Below are positions 8,450 to 17,152 of a stretch of 64,000 bases of DNA, piece by piece; the first letter of the stretch is position 1; each line of letters starts with the position of its first letter. The translations under genes were made by a program, and so were the position numbers. Source of the DNA: Firmicutes bacterium UBA5010 (GTDB lineage Bacteria > Bacillota > Clostridia > Tissierellales > Sedimentibacteraceae); assembly GCA_002396645.1 (NCBI GenBank), contig DGYI01000044.1, forward strand, positions 27,824 through 91,823, given 5' to 3'. The notes below the pieces were generated by a model. That model was not told where the DNA came from. It searched no databases and was given only the letters and a program-made list of their open reading frames with translations.

Positions 8450-9157
8450 TTATGTTTTATAGTATTCAGCAATCACTTCAATCAGATATTTATAGGTATC
8501 TCCTGTAATTCCAAAGGTATTTTGAGAGGTATTTTGATAAAAATCTTCCGCAAGTTTCACCATATCATCATTTACTTTATTGGCTTCAAGAACACTCTCT
8601 TTCCAATATCGGACACATTTAATCGCTCTCTTATCCTTTGCAGATAAGTTGTTTGCAAAGCAGAAATTCAAATCTTTTATAAAAGCATTCCAGCCTTTTA
8701 TATTGAAATCCGGTTTTTCCTTATCATATTTTATTAGATTATCAATCTGCGCTTGTGAAACAGCAGTGTTGTTTCCGATGTGCGAGAAAAAGGGAAGAAT
8801 GGATGGAGTTATGTCCTGATTTTCTTTTATTTTCTCATTTAGTCTTGATAAGCGCATTAAACGCAGCTGTAAATCAGTAATTTCTGTTTCTACTCTGCGC
8901 CTTTCTTCTTCAATAAAAATCTGAATATCAAAATTGTTGTTATTTACATATTGATGAATTTCATTCAAACTCATTCCCATATTTTTAAGTGAAAGAATGA
9001 CAAAAATTTTTGAAAAAGAATCCGAATCATATAAACGATGTCCAAGCTCATTGATATGAGCCGGTTTCAACAAGTTTATTTCATCATAGTACTGTAGTGT
9101 TCTCACGCTTATGCCGGTTAGTTCAGCAAATGCCTTGATTTTTATATAGTGATTCAT
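8450..9157 (-). CDS. MerR-family transcriptional regulator
   Basis: 235 residues from the ATG at 9157, which has GAGAGGG eight bases before it; a longer frame to 9235 lacks a ribosome site and overlaps the upstream gene. Residues about 4-70 form the MerR winged helix (the run ELTGISVRTLQYYDEINLL is the classic recognition helix), followed by a long coiled coil around residues 80-120. The C-terminal part is helical and of unknown ligand. It lacks a conserved metal-binding cysteine cluster, so a small-molecule or stress signal is more likely than a metal. It is co-transcribed with the Hsp33-like gene and probably binds the dyad at 9835-9851. Confidence 0.9.
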   Translation of the reverse strand: MNHYIKIKAFAELTGISVRTLQYYDEINLLKPAHINELGHRLYDSDSFSKIFVILSLKNMGMSLNEIHQYVNNNNFDIQIFIEEERRRVETEITDLQLRLMRLSRLNEKIKENQDITPSILPFFSHIGNNTAVSQAQIDNLIKYDKEKPDFNIKGWNAFIKDLNFCFANNLSAKDKRAIKCVRYWKESVLEANKVNDDMVKLAEDFYQNTSQNTFGITGDTYKYLIEVIAEYYKT

Positions 9158-9168
9158 TATTGCCCTCT

Positions 9169-9789
9169 CTATTCTATACTGCTTTCTGATATAACATTTG
9201 CTAAATGGCTGTATATGTTTATCACTTTCTGCCACTCGGTCTGTTCTAGCTGCTTTGACAGATATACTAATTCAGCATCATTTTTAGCTATTACCTTTTC
9301 ATCGGCAAATGGAAGCGGCTGCATTAGCATCCCTCTGGCAGAATTGTCCCCCGCCATTATAAAATGGCTCGGCAGCTGTTCACTTTGTACTGTAAAATAA
9401 TCAAATAAAATATTGACATTATCAATATGTGCCTCAACTGTACCTGTGTGTAAGCCTGTATTCCAATCACCTGTTGTTATCGATAACAGAGATTTACCGT
9501 CAAATAAATCGGCTATAGTTCCATCAAACTGACTGAGTTTCCCGGTATATTCTATACTAAACTTTGAATTTGTTATCATGCAGAAAATAGATATTTCTTT
9601 TGAAAGGCGCAATGAAAAACTTATTTTCTGATTAAAATCATTCATAGCAGATAAAAGGATGCAGTTTGTAATTATCTGTTTTAAAAACTCACGAATATAA
9701 TCGTTACCTGTAAAATCATTTAGTTCCTTTTCTGCAATTTGATACGTGTCTGCAATTACAATTCTAAAATCCTTATTCGTTGAAAGCAT
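9169..9789 (-). CDS. Hsp33-like protein lacking the redox zinc domain
   Basis: About 206 residues from ATG 9789. The block FRIVIADT, the ITTGDWNTGLHTGTVE segment and the pattern QSEQLPSHF...ARGMLMQPLP match the N-terminal substrate-binding domain of the Hsp33 chaperone. In Hsp33 the C-terminal 55 residues carry four zinc-binding cysteines that act as the redox switch. This protein stops before that region and has no CxC or CxxC motif. It is therefore either an adapted Hsp33 paralogue without redox control or another protein using the same fold. The start is uncertain because a GTG at 9816 lies inside a GAGGTG sequence and the ATG has only a weak site. It sits eleven bases before merR. Confidence 0.75.
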   Translation of the reverse strand: MLSTNKDFRIVIADTYQIAEKELNDFTGNDYIREFLKQIITNCILLSAMNDFNQKISFSLRLSKEISIFCMITNSKFSIEYTGKLSQFDGTIADLFDGKSLLSITTGDWNTGLHTGTVEAHIDNVNILFDYFTVQSEQLPSHFIMAGDNSARGMLMQPLPFADEKVIAKNDAELVYLSKQLEQTEWQKVINIYSHLANVISESSIE

Positions 9790-9825
9790 TTTTATAATAT
9801 TTTTTATTTTTATCACCTCAAAGTT

Positions 9826-9856
9826 ATTGTACACTATCACGTAACGTGATACGCAA
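9826..9856 (-). promoter_or_regulatory. MerR-type promoter with 19-base spacer and operator dyad
   Basis: Reading leftward there is TTGCGT (9851-9856), a 19-base spacer and TACAAT (9826-9831). A perfect dyad, TATCACGT-A-ACGTGATA (9835-9851), almost fills the spacer. An over-long spacer with a central palindrome is the hallmark of promoters twisted into activity by MerR proteins, and the second gene of this operon encodes one. Confidence 0.85.
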
Positions 9857-10034
9857 GCTTTTTTATTAATATATAATATTGACTTATTTTCAATCAACTA
9901 TGTAATATGGGCAATCAATATAATGAAAATGATTTCTCTGTTCCTTGTACCTGTTTATATCGCCTTTTTTGTAGAAAGCAAGCAATATTTGTGATATACT
10001 TGTTTTATAATTAAAATTTAAGGGGATTGATAAA

Positions 10035-10487
10035 GTGGAAATTATTGAATATTTTTCGAGTGAAAATAAAGAGCATTGGAAGGAACAGATTGAGCTTGCA
10101 GATTGGGAAGCAGCAAAATTCCTTCTTAAATTATTAAATGATATGCAGAAATTTAATGAGCTTTTGGGGAACAATGGCAAGCTATTTCTGCTAGTTGATA
10201 GAAAAAACATAGTTTCATTTGCAACACTTACTTATCAGGATTGTATCCGTGATGAAAGCATGCTTCCTTGGATAGGTTTTTTATTCACTTATCACGATTA
10301 TAGAGGTAATCGATACAGTGAAAAACTTCTAAAGCATGTTGAGAAAGAAGCAAAATCAGAGAATCATTCAGTTATATATCTCGGAACTGATCATATAGGG
10401 TTGTATGAGAAATATGGATACATCTATTCGGAAACACGTAAAGACTGTTGGAATAATGATACAAGAATATACTATAAAAAGCTTTAG
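10035..10487 (+). CDS. GNAT-family N-acetyltransferase
   Basis: 150 residues starting at GTG 10035 after AAGGGG. The run HDYRGNRYSEKLLKHVEKEA corresponds to the GNAT acetyl-CoA-binding motif A (R/Q-x-x-G-x-G/A with a following helix), and LYEKYGYIYSE fits the C-terminal motif B. It would acetylate a small molecule or protein in the cytoplasm. The substrate cannot be inferred. It stands alone between the divergent Hsp33/merR operon and a gene remnant. Confidence 0.8.
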   Translation: MEIIEYFSSENKEHWKEQIELADWEAAKFLLKLLNDMQKFNELLGNNGKLFLLVDRKNIVSFATLTYQDCIRDESMLPWIGFLFTYHDYRGNRYSEKLLKHVEKEAKSENHSVIYLGTDHIGLYEKYGYIYSETRKDCWNNDTRIYYKKL

Positions 10488-10500
10488 AAAATAAAAAACA

Positions 10501-10617
10501 ATGAGTACATACATGTCACAATTTATAAATGGAAGAACTTTGTCTAATGAATTTTATTCAGAGCTTATTCGACCACTATTATCTAACATACCGCATGATG
10601 CCTGTTTAATTGGTTAG
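10501..10617 (+). pseudogene. Short remnant resembling the N-terminus of a DUF4037-type protein
   Basis: An ATG at 10501 opens 38 codons that end at TAG. The text FINGRTLSNEFYSELIRPLL...ACLIG resembles, from memory, the first residues of DUF4037 nucleotidyltransferase-like proteins, which normally continue for over 250 residues. The following DNA to about 10770 has stops in all frames and only scattered coding-like stretches. A gene remnant is the simplest reading. A genuine micro-ORF is possible. Confidence 0.35.
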
Positions 10618-10776
10618 GATAAAACACTTTGCATTGTAATAGATAAATAAACATCAATATAGATTCTCTCTGTCAGATAAGACTATTATGATAATGCTGT
10701 TCCGTCGTTATTATTGGCAAATGCTGTTCTTAAATGTTTTTTTATCATAAGCTTATGCTCTCAGCAATCTATTTTT

Positions 10777-11742
10777 CTATTCTGCAAAGTGGCATTTTAT
10801 GGTATGATTATCATTTATAATTATATTTTCAGGCTTTTTCTGATTGCAGATTGGCATGCTTTTTGGGCATCTGTCGAAAAAAACACAGGCATTATCATTT
10901 TTCTTATCCTTATATTCTGTATTAATTTCTTCCTCGATTTCTTGATTATCTTCAAGACTTAGAACTGATGAAAGCAACAGTTTGGTATATGGGTGTCTGC
11001 AATTTTTATAAATCTCTTCACAATTTCCGCTTTCCACTATCTCTCCCATGTACATTACGATAATTCTATCTGCCATATAGTATACAATGTTTAGGTTGTG
11101 AGATATAAAAAGCATAGATAGGCTTAATTCTTCCTGCAGGGATTTTAACAAATTTAATATCTGAGCCTGTACGGACAAGTCAAGAGCAGATACCACCTCG
11201 TCAGCAATTATAAGGCTTGGATTGGTCAATAGTGCCAAGAGTATACATATACGCTGTTTTTGACCTCCGCTTAGCTCATGAGGGTATCTTGACAGATAAG
11301 ATTTTGTCAGTCCTATCTTCGTGATATATTGATTAATGATATTTTCCTGTTCCTCTTTATCAGTTATATTTATGCTGAATAAAGCTTCTTTTAAAACCCT
11401 TTGTATCTTCATCTGAGGATTTAATGCAGAGCTTGGGTTTTGAAATATCATTTGTATTTTACTTCTTATCGGCTGCAGGTCTTTTTTTGACAGCTTAGAT
11501 ATATTTTTGCCTTCAAATATTACATTTCCGGAATCAGCCTCTGTAAGCTTTGTTATAATTTTACCGACAGTGGTTTTTCCGCAGCCTGATTCTCCTATTA
11601 ATCCAACAATTTCTCCGCGGTTAATTTCAAAGGATATATCACTGACAGCCTTAAATTTCTTTTTTCTTTTGAACATGCTGTGTGAATTGAAACTATCATA
11701 TGATTTTTGTAAATTTTCTACCTTTAATATATAATTGTTCAT
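10777..11742 (-). CDS. Oligopeptide/nickel-type ABC transporter ATPase (OppF/DppF class)
   Basis: 321 residues with Walker A GESGCGKTT, signature LSGGQKQR and Walker B LIIADE, plus the C-terminal Opp/Dpp-specific extension with cysteines (FFDRCPKSMPICNQKKP). It powers the importer encoded by the next four genes. It is the last gene of the operon. Start ATG 11742 follows AGGAG. Between it and the OppD-like gene lies a copy of the dispersed repeat that brings in this ribosome site. Confidence 0.92.
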   Translation of the reverse strand: MNNYILKVENLQKSYDSFNSHSMFKRKKKFKAVSDISFEINRGEIVGLIGESGCGKTTVGKIITKLTEADSGNVIFEGKNISKLSKKDLQPIRSKIQMIFQNPSSALNPQMKIQRVLKEALFSINITDKEEQENIINQYITKIGLTKSYLSRYPHELSGGQKQRICILLALLTNPSLIIADEVVSALDLSVQAQILNLLKSLQEELSLSMLFISHNLNIVYYMADRIIVMYMGEIVESGNCEEIYKNCRHPYTKLLLSSVLSLEDNQEIEEEINTEYKDKKNDNACVFFDRCPKSMPICNQKKPENIIINDNHTIKCHFAE

Positions 11743-11754
11743 ACTAAACTCCTA

Positions 11755-11840
11755 TTATGCCGTAGACTTAATGCAGTCAAACTTTGAAGCGGCATCACAA
11801 ATAATGTGAAACATTTTTCAGCGTGAAATATTTTCACGCT
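11755..11840 (-). repeat. Dispersed operon-internal repeat, family 1 (copy A)
   Basis: In the sense of the genes it reads hairpin AGCGTGAAAATATTTCACGCT, spacer, then TGATGCCGC...CGGCATAA before the AGGAG of the next gene. The same modular pattern recurs at 13668, 36645, 50447 and 57367. Confidence 0.65.
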
Positions 11841-12815
11841 TTAATAATAAAGAGTGCAGGAAACCTTGCGATTATTATCAATTTGTACATCTTTAATTTC
11901 AGCTTTGCATTTATCTGTTCTATCCTTGCATCTGTCATAAAATATACATTCACTATTCTTTCTCTCATTCAGCGCAGGAACGAATCCATCTATTGCGGTA
12001 AGCGGCTTATTTTTGTTGTCAGTATTCGGTATAGATTGAATAAGAGCCTTTGTATATGGATGCTTCGGGTCTTTTATAATATCATAGGTTTTGCCGTATT
12101 CAACTATTTTACCCGCATACATCACTCCTATATGAGTACAGAGATTGTTAATAACAGTAATATCATGAGATATAAATATTATCCCCATATTGTTTTTTTC
12201 TTGTATATTTTTAATTAGATTCAATATTTTGTTTTGAGTAGTAACATCCAGCGCCGTAGTTGGCTCATCAGCTATAAGATACTGAGGATTGCAGGCTATT
12301 GCTATTGCTATCATTACACGCTGTCTTTGCCCTCCGCTTAAATTGTGAGGATACTTGTTAATGATATTATCAATATTATTTATAGTATTTGGGGTATTTT
12401 TAAATCCAACATCAGCTAAGGAATTATTAACCTTATTTTTCAGTTCACTCTTAGTCAGCTTATAGTGTATCTTATAAGCTTCCTCTATTTGCTTTCCTAT
12501 CTTTATAAGAGGATTTAGGGAAGCCATAGAATCTTGAAATATCATAGACAGCTTTGTTCCGCGAATTTGTTCATATTCTTTTTCGCTATATTTTGTTAAA
12601 TCTGTATCATCTAAATAAATTGAACCTGCCGTAATTCTTTTATTTTTTCTTAACAGTCCCATAATTGATGAAGCAATCATGCTTTTGCCGCAGCCTGATT
12701 CGCCGACAAGTCCTAATGTCTGATTTTTTTCAACGCTAAGGCTTATATCTGACAGCACCTCATAGGACTGTTTGTTTTCTCTGATTTCAACAGTCAAATT
12801 AGTTACATTCAGCAT
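11841..12815 (-). CDS. Oligopeptide/nickel-type ABC transporter ATPase (OppD/DppD class)
   Basis: 324 residues with Walker A GESGCGKSM, signature LSGGQRQR and Walker B LIADEPTTALD, and the C-terminal Opp extension with CIFYDRCKDRTDKC. It is the second ATPase of the importer. The start ATG 12815 has AGGAGG and abuts the permease gene. It pairs with the OppF-class subunit to form the heterodimeric motor. Confidence 0.92.
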   Translation of the reverse strand: MLNVTNLTVEIRENKQSYEVLSDISLSVEKNQTLGLVGESGCGKSMIASSIMGLLRKNKRITAGSIYLDDTDLTKYSEKEYEQIRGTKLSMIFQDSMASLNPLIKIGKQIEEAYKIHYKLTKSELKNKVNNSLADVGFKNTPNTINNIDNIINKYPHNLSGGQRQRVMIAIAIACNPQYLIADEPTTALDVTTQNKILNLIKNIQEKNNMGIIFISHDITVINNLCTHIGVMYAGKIVEYGKTYDIIKDPKHPYTKALIQSIPNTDNKNKPLTAIDGFVPALNERKNSECIFYDRCKDRTDKCKAEIKDVQIDNNRKVSCTLYY

Positions 12816-13640
12816 TTAGTCCTCCTTATTATTAGATTTTGCATCTAACAAGTCACTTAATCCATCTCCAAGCAAATTAAATCCCAACACCAATAATGTT
12901 ATCATTGTTCCGGGCAGTAAAACAAGCCAGGGTGCTGTAATCACAAATGCCTGTCCTTCGCTTAGCATTTGTCCCCAACTGGGATTAGGAGGCTGAATTC
13001 CTAATCCGAGATAACTAAGCGAAGCTTCTATCAAAACAGCATCAGCAAATCCCATAGATGCTGTTATAATAATTGAAGATATAATATTAGGCAAAATATG
13101 GATTATCATTACTCTAAATGGCTTTAATCCGATTAATGAAGTCCATTCTATATATTCAACGGATTTAATCTTTAATACATTTGCTCTTGTAATTCTGATA
13201 AATGAAGGCATAAGTATTATAGATATTGCTACTGTAGTCGATATAAAACTTTTTCCAAAAACCGCAGATATCATCATAGCAAACAAAAGTCCCGGTATGG
13301 CCTTAAACGCGTCGGTAAATCTCATAATTATATTACCGATAAAGCCTTGGAAATATCCCGCGATAAGTCCTGACAGCACACCGAAAATCATTGCACTGCT
13401 TACAGAAATAATACCTATCAAAAAGGCAGTTTGTCCGGCTGTCATAGTTCTTGACAGCAAATCTCTGCCTAATCTGTCAGTTCCGCCAGGGTGCTGTATA
13501 GACGGAGGAAGCATCTGCGCCTTTGAATCTATTTGTGTAGGAGGATAAGGAGTATAAAACAAGCTTATCAGCGTTATAGCTGCAAGAATTGCTATAAGAA
13601 TAAACCCTATCAAAAAATTCTTATTTTTAAAAGCTCTCAT
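12816..13640 (-). CDS. Oligopeptide/nickel-type ABC permease (OppC/DppC class)
   Basis: 274 residues with about six membrane helices. The N-terminal block GGTDRLGRDLLSR is characteristic of the DppC/OppC/NikC class. The coupling-helix region is EASLSYLGLGIQPPNPSWG. It forms the channel with the OppB-class protein. The ribosome site for ATG 13640 is weak. A strong GGAGGT lies further upstream, inherited from the repeat at 13668. Confidence 0.92.
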   Translation of the reverse strand: MRAFKNKNFLIGFILIAILAAITLISLFYTPYPPTQIDSKAQMLPPSIQHPGGTDRLGRDLLSRTMTAGQTAFLIGIISVSSAMIFGVLSGLIAGYFQGFIGNIIMRFTDAFKAIPGLLFAMMISAVFGKSFISTTVAISIILMPSFIRITRANVLKIKSVEYIEWTSLIGLKPFRVMIIHILPNIISSIIITASMGFADAVLIEASLSYLGLGIQPPNPSWGQMLSEGQAFVITAPWLVLLPGTMITLLVLGFNLLGDGLSDLLDAKSNNKED

Positions 13641-13667
13641 TATTATTTCTCATTTCTTTCAACTTTA

Positions 13668-13730
13668 CCTCCATTAAAGCAATTCGCGATTAACATAGAA
13701 TGAAGTGTTTTTTCTTCACTCTTTCACTCT
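13668..13730 (-). repeat. Dispersed operon-internal repeat, family 1 (copy E, degenerate)
   Basis: In gene sense: GAGTGAAGAAAAAACACTTCATTCTATG, then a decayed GCGAATTGC segment and ATGGAGGT. It matches copies B and C in the hairpin and the TTCTAT block but has lost the GCCGC/GCGGC stem. It overlaps the last codons of the upstream permease gene. Confidence 0.55.
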
Positions 13731-14657
13731 GATTCTTGGGTCTATTACTTTATATAAAATATCTAAAAGTAAAAATACCAAAATGACCACAAAGGATATG
13801 TATACACAAATCCCTTGTGTCAACGGTAAATCCTTTGATTTTATTGCCGCTGTTAATAAGGATCCTATACCCGGTATTGAAAATACCGCTTCTACTACTA
13901 TACTTCCTGTAACTATATTCACAAACAGTATTCCCAATATTGTAACAATAGGAACCATAGCGTTGCGAAAAACATGCTTGTATAATATTCGTTTTTCTTT
14001 TACACCTTTATTTTTTGCAAGCAAAACATAATCTTCATTTAACTGTTCCAGTATTGAATTTCTGACATATCTGACGGTAATAGATATAGCCGATACACTA
14101 ACTGCAATTGCCGGTAATATCAAGCCCTTAACAAACTGTAAAATTCCGTTTGTTATAGGCTGAAACGAGGCAACCGGAATTAGCTTTAATTTTATGCTAA
14201 AAATCAATATTAAAACTAAGGCAAAGAAAAAAAACGGAACAGCAATGCCAAGCTGAGTAATTATATTAAATATTATACCTGCACCTCTATTAGATTTATT
14301 GTACTTTGCAACAATTATTCCAAGTGGTATTCCTATAAATATAATAAAAGTAAATGATAATATGGTCAGACCCAAGGTATTTGGAAGTCTTTCTGCAATT
14401 AGTTTGTTAACAGATGTATTATATCTTATAGATTTACCCATATCAAAATGCAGCAGCTTGTTTAACCATGAAAAATACCTTTGCAATACGGGTTTGTCCA
14501 ACTCAAACTCTTCACGTAAAACTTGCTCTAAAGCCTCATCCGATTCCTCCCCCAGCTTTGACAATATAGGGTCTCCCGGTATAAATTGAAATATTACAAA
14601 TATTATTATGGATACTAACAACAAAGTCAAAATTGAGTATAGAATTCTTTTTAACAT
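13716..14657 (-). CDS. Oligopeptide/nickel-type ABC permease (OppB/DppB class)
   Basis: 313 residues with six membrane helices. The N-terminus (FQFIPGDPILSKLGE) carries the PGDP motif of the DppB/OppB/NikB class, and the cytoplasmic loop before VVEAVFSIPGIGSLL is typical of the class. The ATG at 14657 has only a weak ribosome site (AAAGGCTG). Its C-terminus overlaps repeat copy E. Confidence 0.92.
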   Translation of the reverse strand: MLKRILYSILTLLLVSIIIFVIFQFIPGDPILSKLGEESDEALEQVLREEFELDKPVLQRYFSWLNKLLHFDMGKSIRYNTSVNKLIAERLPNTLGLTILSFTFIIFIGIPLGIIVAKYNKSNRGAGIIFNIITQLGIAVPFFFFALVLILIFSIKLKLIPVASFQPITNGILQFVKGLILPAIAVSVSAISITVRYVRNSILEQLNEDYVLLAKNKGVKEKRILYKHVFRNAMVPIVTILGILFVNIVTGSIVVEAVFSIPGIGSLLTAAIKSKDLPLTQGICVYISFVVILVFLLLDILYKVIDPRIRVKE

Positions 14658-14673
14658 TCTTTCAGCCTTTTAA

Positions 14674-16203
14674 TTATTTAAATTTTAATGTTCTTAAATC
14701 TATAAAGTTAATCGGATAACTAACATATCCTTCTATTTTATTATCTACAACTACATGATTTGATGGATCCATTATAAATACTGAGGAGGCATCATCTGCA
14801 AGAACTTTTTGAGCCTCTTTATAATAAGCAATTCTCTTGTCATTGTCCACTTCTTTAGCAGCTGAGCTTATAAGGTTATCATATTCAGTATTATTGTAGT
14901 TTATAAAATTCTTACTATAGTCGGATACATATCTTTTTAAAATTCCGTCAGGATCAAGCTTGCCGGTAAATCCTACTATTGTCGCCTCATGATTTCTGTT
15001 TGTATAAACATCATCTAACCATGTGCTCCAGTCAATTATTTCAATCTGCATATCAATTCCTGCCTTTGACAGCTGTTGTTTAATAATTTGCGCCGCATCT
15101 ACGTTTAATTTATATTCGCTTGCCACCTTACAAGTAAATTTCAGGTTCTCATAATCAGCTTCTTTTAATAAGCTTTTAGCCTTTTCAGTATCGGTTTTAT
15201 ACATATTTTCCAGACCATCCTGATAATATAAAGACATAACAGGGGAAAAATTTGAACCTAATTTTGCAGCATTTGGTGAAATCATTGAAATTATCTCATC
15301 TTTGTCAATTGCATAATTTATAGCCTCTCTGACCTTCTTGTTTTTAAATGCTTGAAAGTCATTATTAAGACCTAATATCTGAACGGTATTCATAGGATAA
15401 TCGACAATTGTAAATCTATCTGCCGGTATTTGAGGTATTATATCTTCTGTTATATTCATTAAGTTAATCTCGCCGTTAGACAAAGACAATACCGCAGTAT
15501 TCATATCGCTGAATATCTTAAACTCCGCAACATCTATATGAGGCTGATTTGATATATAATAATCTTTATTTTTCTCAAGCACTATGCTTACACCCGGAGT
15601 ATAGCTTTTAAACTTATAAGGACCTGCACCAACAGGATTTTCAGCTTGAGAAGCACCTGAATTTTCAGGTATAATAGCTATTGTCATTTTAGACAGGAAT
15701 GCCACATCAGTTTGCTTTAGATTAACTATAACTGTATAATCATCCTCTGCAACTACATTATCAATGACATTAGCATATGAGCTTGACAAGGGTTTATCCT
15801 GATCGCCGGTATTGCCGCATAGTCTATCAAGGGAGTACTTAACATCCGCTGAGGTTAAATCGCTTCCATCATGAAACTTAATACCTTGATTAAGCTTAAA
15901 TTTGTATGATGTCATATCGTCATTTACTGTATAGTTTTGTGCTATTTCAGGTACTAATTCTCCGCCGGAACTTGGTGAAAATAAGCCTGTAAACACATTA
16001 TACATAATCTCTTGTGTACCTGTAGCGTTAGATAGATGCGGATCTAATGAATCAATATCTTGAGGTATGCCAACCACTATTTTTGTTAATTCTTTAACAG
16101 ATGCATCATCTTTTTCTTCTTTACTTGAATTATTGCACCCAACTAAAAGAATAGTTACAGCACAAAAACAGCCTATTAATTTGATAACTTTTCCTAATTT
16201 CAT
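14674..16203 (-). CDS. Family 5 extracellular solute-binding lipoprotein
   Basis: 509 residues. The signal peptide ends in lipobox LLVGC, with acylated Cys23. The mature part has the family-5 pattern (IPQDIDSLDPHLSNATGTQEI near the N-terminus and a KFHDGSDLTSADVKYSL block). It delivers peptides, nickel chelates or similar ligands to the permeases in the same operon. It is the first gene of the five-gene importer. The 205-base leader between its promoter and start has no recognised riboswitch. Confidence 0.92.
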   Translation of the reverse strand: MKLGKVIKLIGCFCAVTILLVGCNNSSKEEKDDASVKELTKIVVGIPQDIDSLDPHLSNATGTQEIMYNVFTGLFSPSSGGELVPEIAQNYTVNDDMTSYKFKLNQGIKFHDGSDLTSADVKYSLDRLCGNTGDQDKPLSSSYANVIDNVVAEDDYTVIVNLKQTDVAFLSKMTIAIIPENSGASQAENPVGAGPYKFKSYTPGVSIVLEKNKDYYISNQPHIDVAEFKIFSDMNTAVLSLSNGEINLMNITEDIIPQIPADRFTIVDYPMNTVQILGLNNDFQAFKNKKVREAINYAIDKDEIISMISPNAAKLGSNFSPVMSLYYQDGLENMYKTDTEKAKSLLKEADYENLKFTCKVASEYKLNVDAAQIIKQQLSKAGIDMQIEIIDWSTWLDDVYTNRNHEATIVGFTGKLDPDGILKRYVSDYSKNFINYNNTEYDNLISSAAKEVDNDKRIAYYKEAQKVLADDASSVFIMDPSNHVVVDNKIEGYVSYPINFIDLRTLKFK

Positions 16204-16415
16204 TTTACTTCTCCTATTTTAAGTAATAAAATTAAATTAGTCTTATATCATTAGAAAATTGAAATATTCTTAGAAATGTGCAACACAAAAAGAAAGGCTA
16301 TAACAATGGTATCAACGCATTACTTCCATATAGGTAAATATGCTCTTCAATTTGATAAGTAACAGTTCAATTTCTGTTCTCGTTCTAAATATAGATACAA
16401 GACAAATCCATGGTT

Positions 16416-16443
16416 ATTATAGCACACATACAAATTTTTGCAA
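16416..16443 (-). promoter_or_regulatory. Sigma-A promoter of the peptide/nickel importer operon
   Basis: Reading leftward there is TTGCAA (16438-16443), 16 bases and TATAAT (16416-16421). The predicted start leaves a leader of about 205 bases before the binding-protein gene. Nothing familiar was seen in that leader. Confidence 0.65.
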
Positions 16444-16464
16444 TGTTTTTTTGTGCAAATAATA

Positions 16465-16491
16465 AAAAACAAGCGTAAACAGCTTGTTTTT
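16465..16491 (-). terminator. Rho-independent terminator of the esterase-condensation-zinc ribbon operon
   Basis: Reading leftward, AAAAACAAGC pairs with GCTTGTTTTT across a seven-base loop, and the right arm forms the U-tail. It overlaps the stop codon region of the zinc-ribbon gene. Confidence 0.8.
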
Positions 16492-17152
16492 ATATATGCA
16501 TTCTTCTTACAATTTCCGCTTTTAATGCCTTTCCTTCAAAAAGAATTAATATCGCCAATGATACTATACTTCCTGCAACACATATAAGTGTCGGATAAAC
16601 AATCTTTACAATATCCAAAAGAAGAAGAATAAGAGGAACTATACCAAATAATATATCTATTATTAAATAAACTATATAATCTTCTATTCTTAGTTTTTTG
16701 ATATTTGCAACAATAAACATCTCAATCATGGCAAAGCAGCATATCAGCGGGAGGACATAATCTATAGACCAGCCTTTATAGCCTGTTAATATATCCCATA
16801 TAATTGACAATATAGATATAATTACAGTTAACCAAATTGTATTTTTTGTAATATTGCCATGCATTTTAACTGTTATCCATATAACTATCCATCCGGTTAC
16901 AAAGCCTGCTATAACATAAAATGACCATCTGCCGCCAAATGCTACATTTATTAAAATACATACAGCACCGGCTACTATAGTTATAAGAGCGGTAATTTTA
17001 AGTATTAAATATATCAGATGCTTTTCTTCCTTTATAATCGGAAAAGCATTTGTTTGGCTTGGCTCTCCTATAATATCACCTTGACATAATGGGCATTTTT
17101 CATGGTTGCCTGTGACACTGACCTTGCAATTTTCACAATATAGCATCTTCAT
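16490..17152 (-). CDS. Zinc-ribbon membrane protein (DUF6320-like)
   Basis: About 220 residues. A short N-terminal zinc ribbon (CENC, then CPLC at residues 6-23) is followed by six hydrophobic segments. This architecture is known from small clostridial membrane proteins that sit beside condensation-fold and esterase genes. Function is unknown. The initiation codon could be ATG 17152 or, with better spacing from GGAG, the ATG two codons later. The start overlaps the end of the upstream gene by 20 bases, indicating coupled translation. Confidence 0.72.
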   Translation of the reverse strand: MKMLYCENCKVSVTGNHEKCPLCQGDIIGEPSQTNAFPIIKEEKHLIYLILKITALITIVAGAVCILINVAFGGRWSFYVIAGFVTGWIVIWITVKMHGNITKNTIWLTVIISILSIIWDILTGYKGWSIDYVLPLICCFAMIEMFIVANIKKLRIEDYIVYLIIDILFGIVPLILLLLDIVKIVYPTLICVAGSIVSLAILILFEGKALKAEIVRRMHI

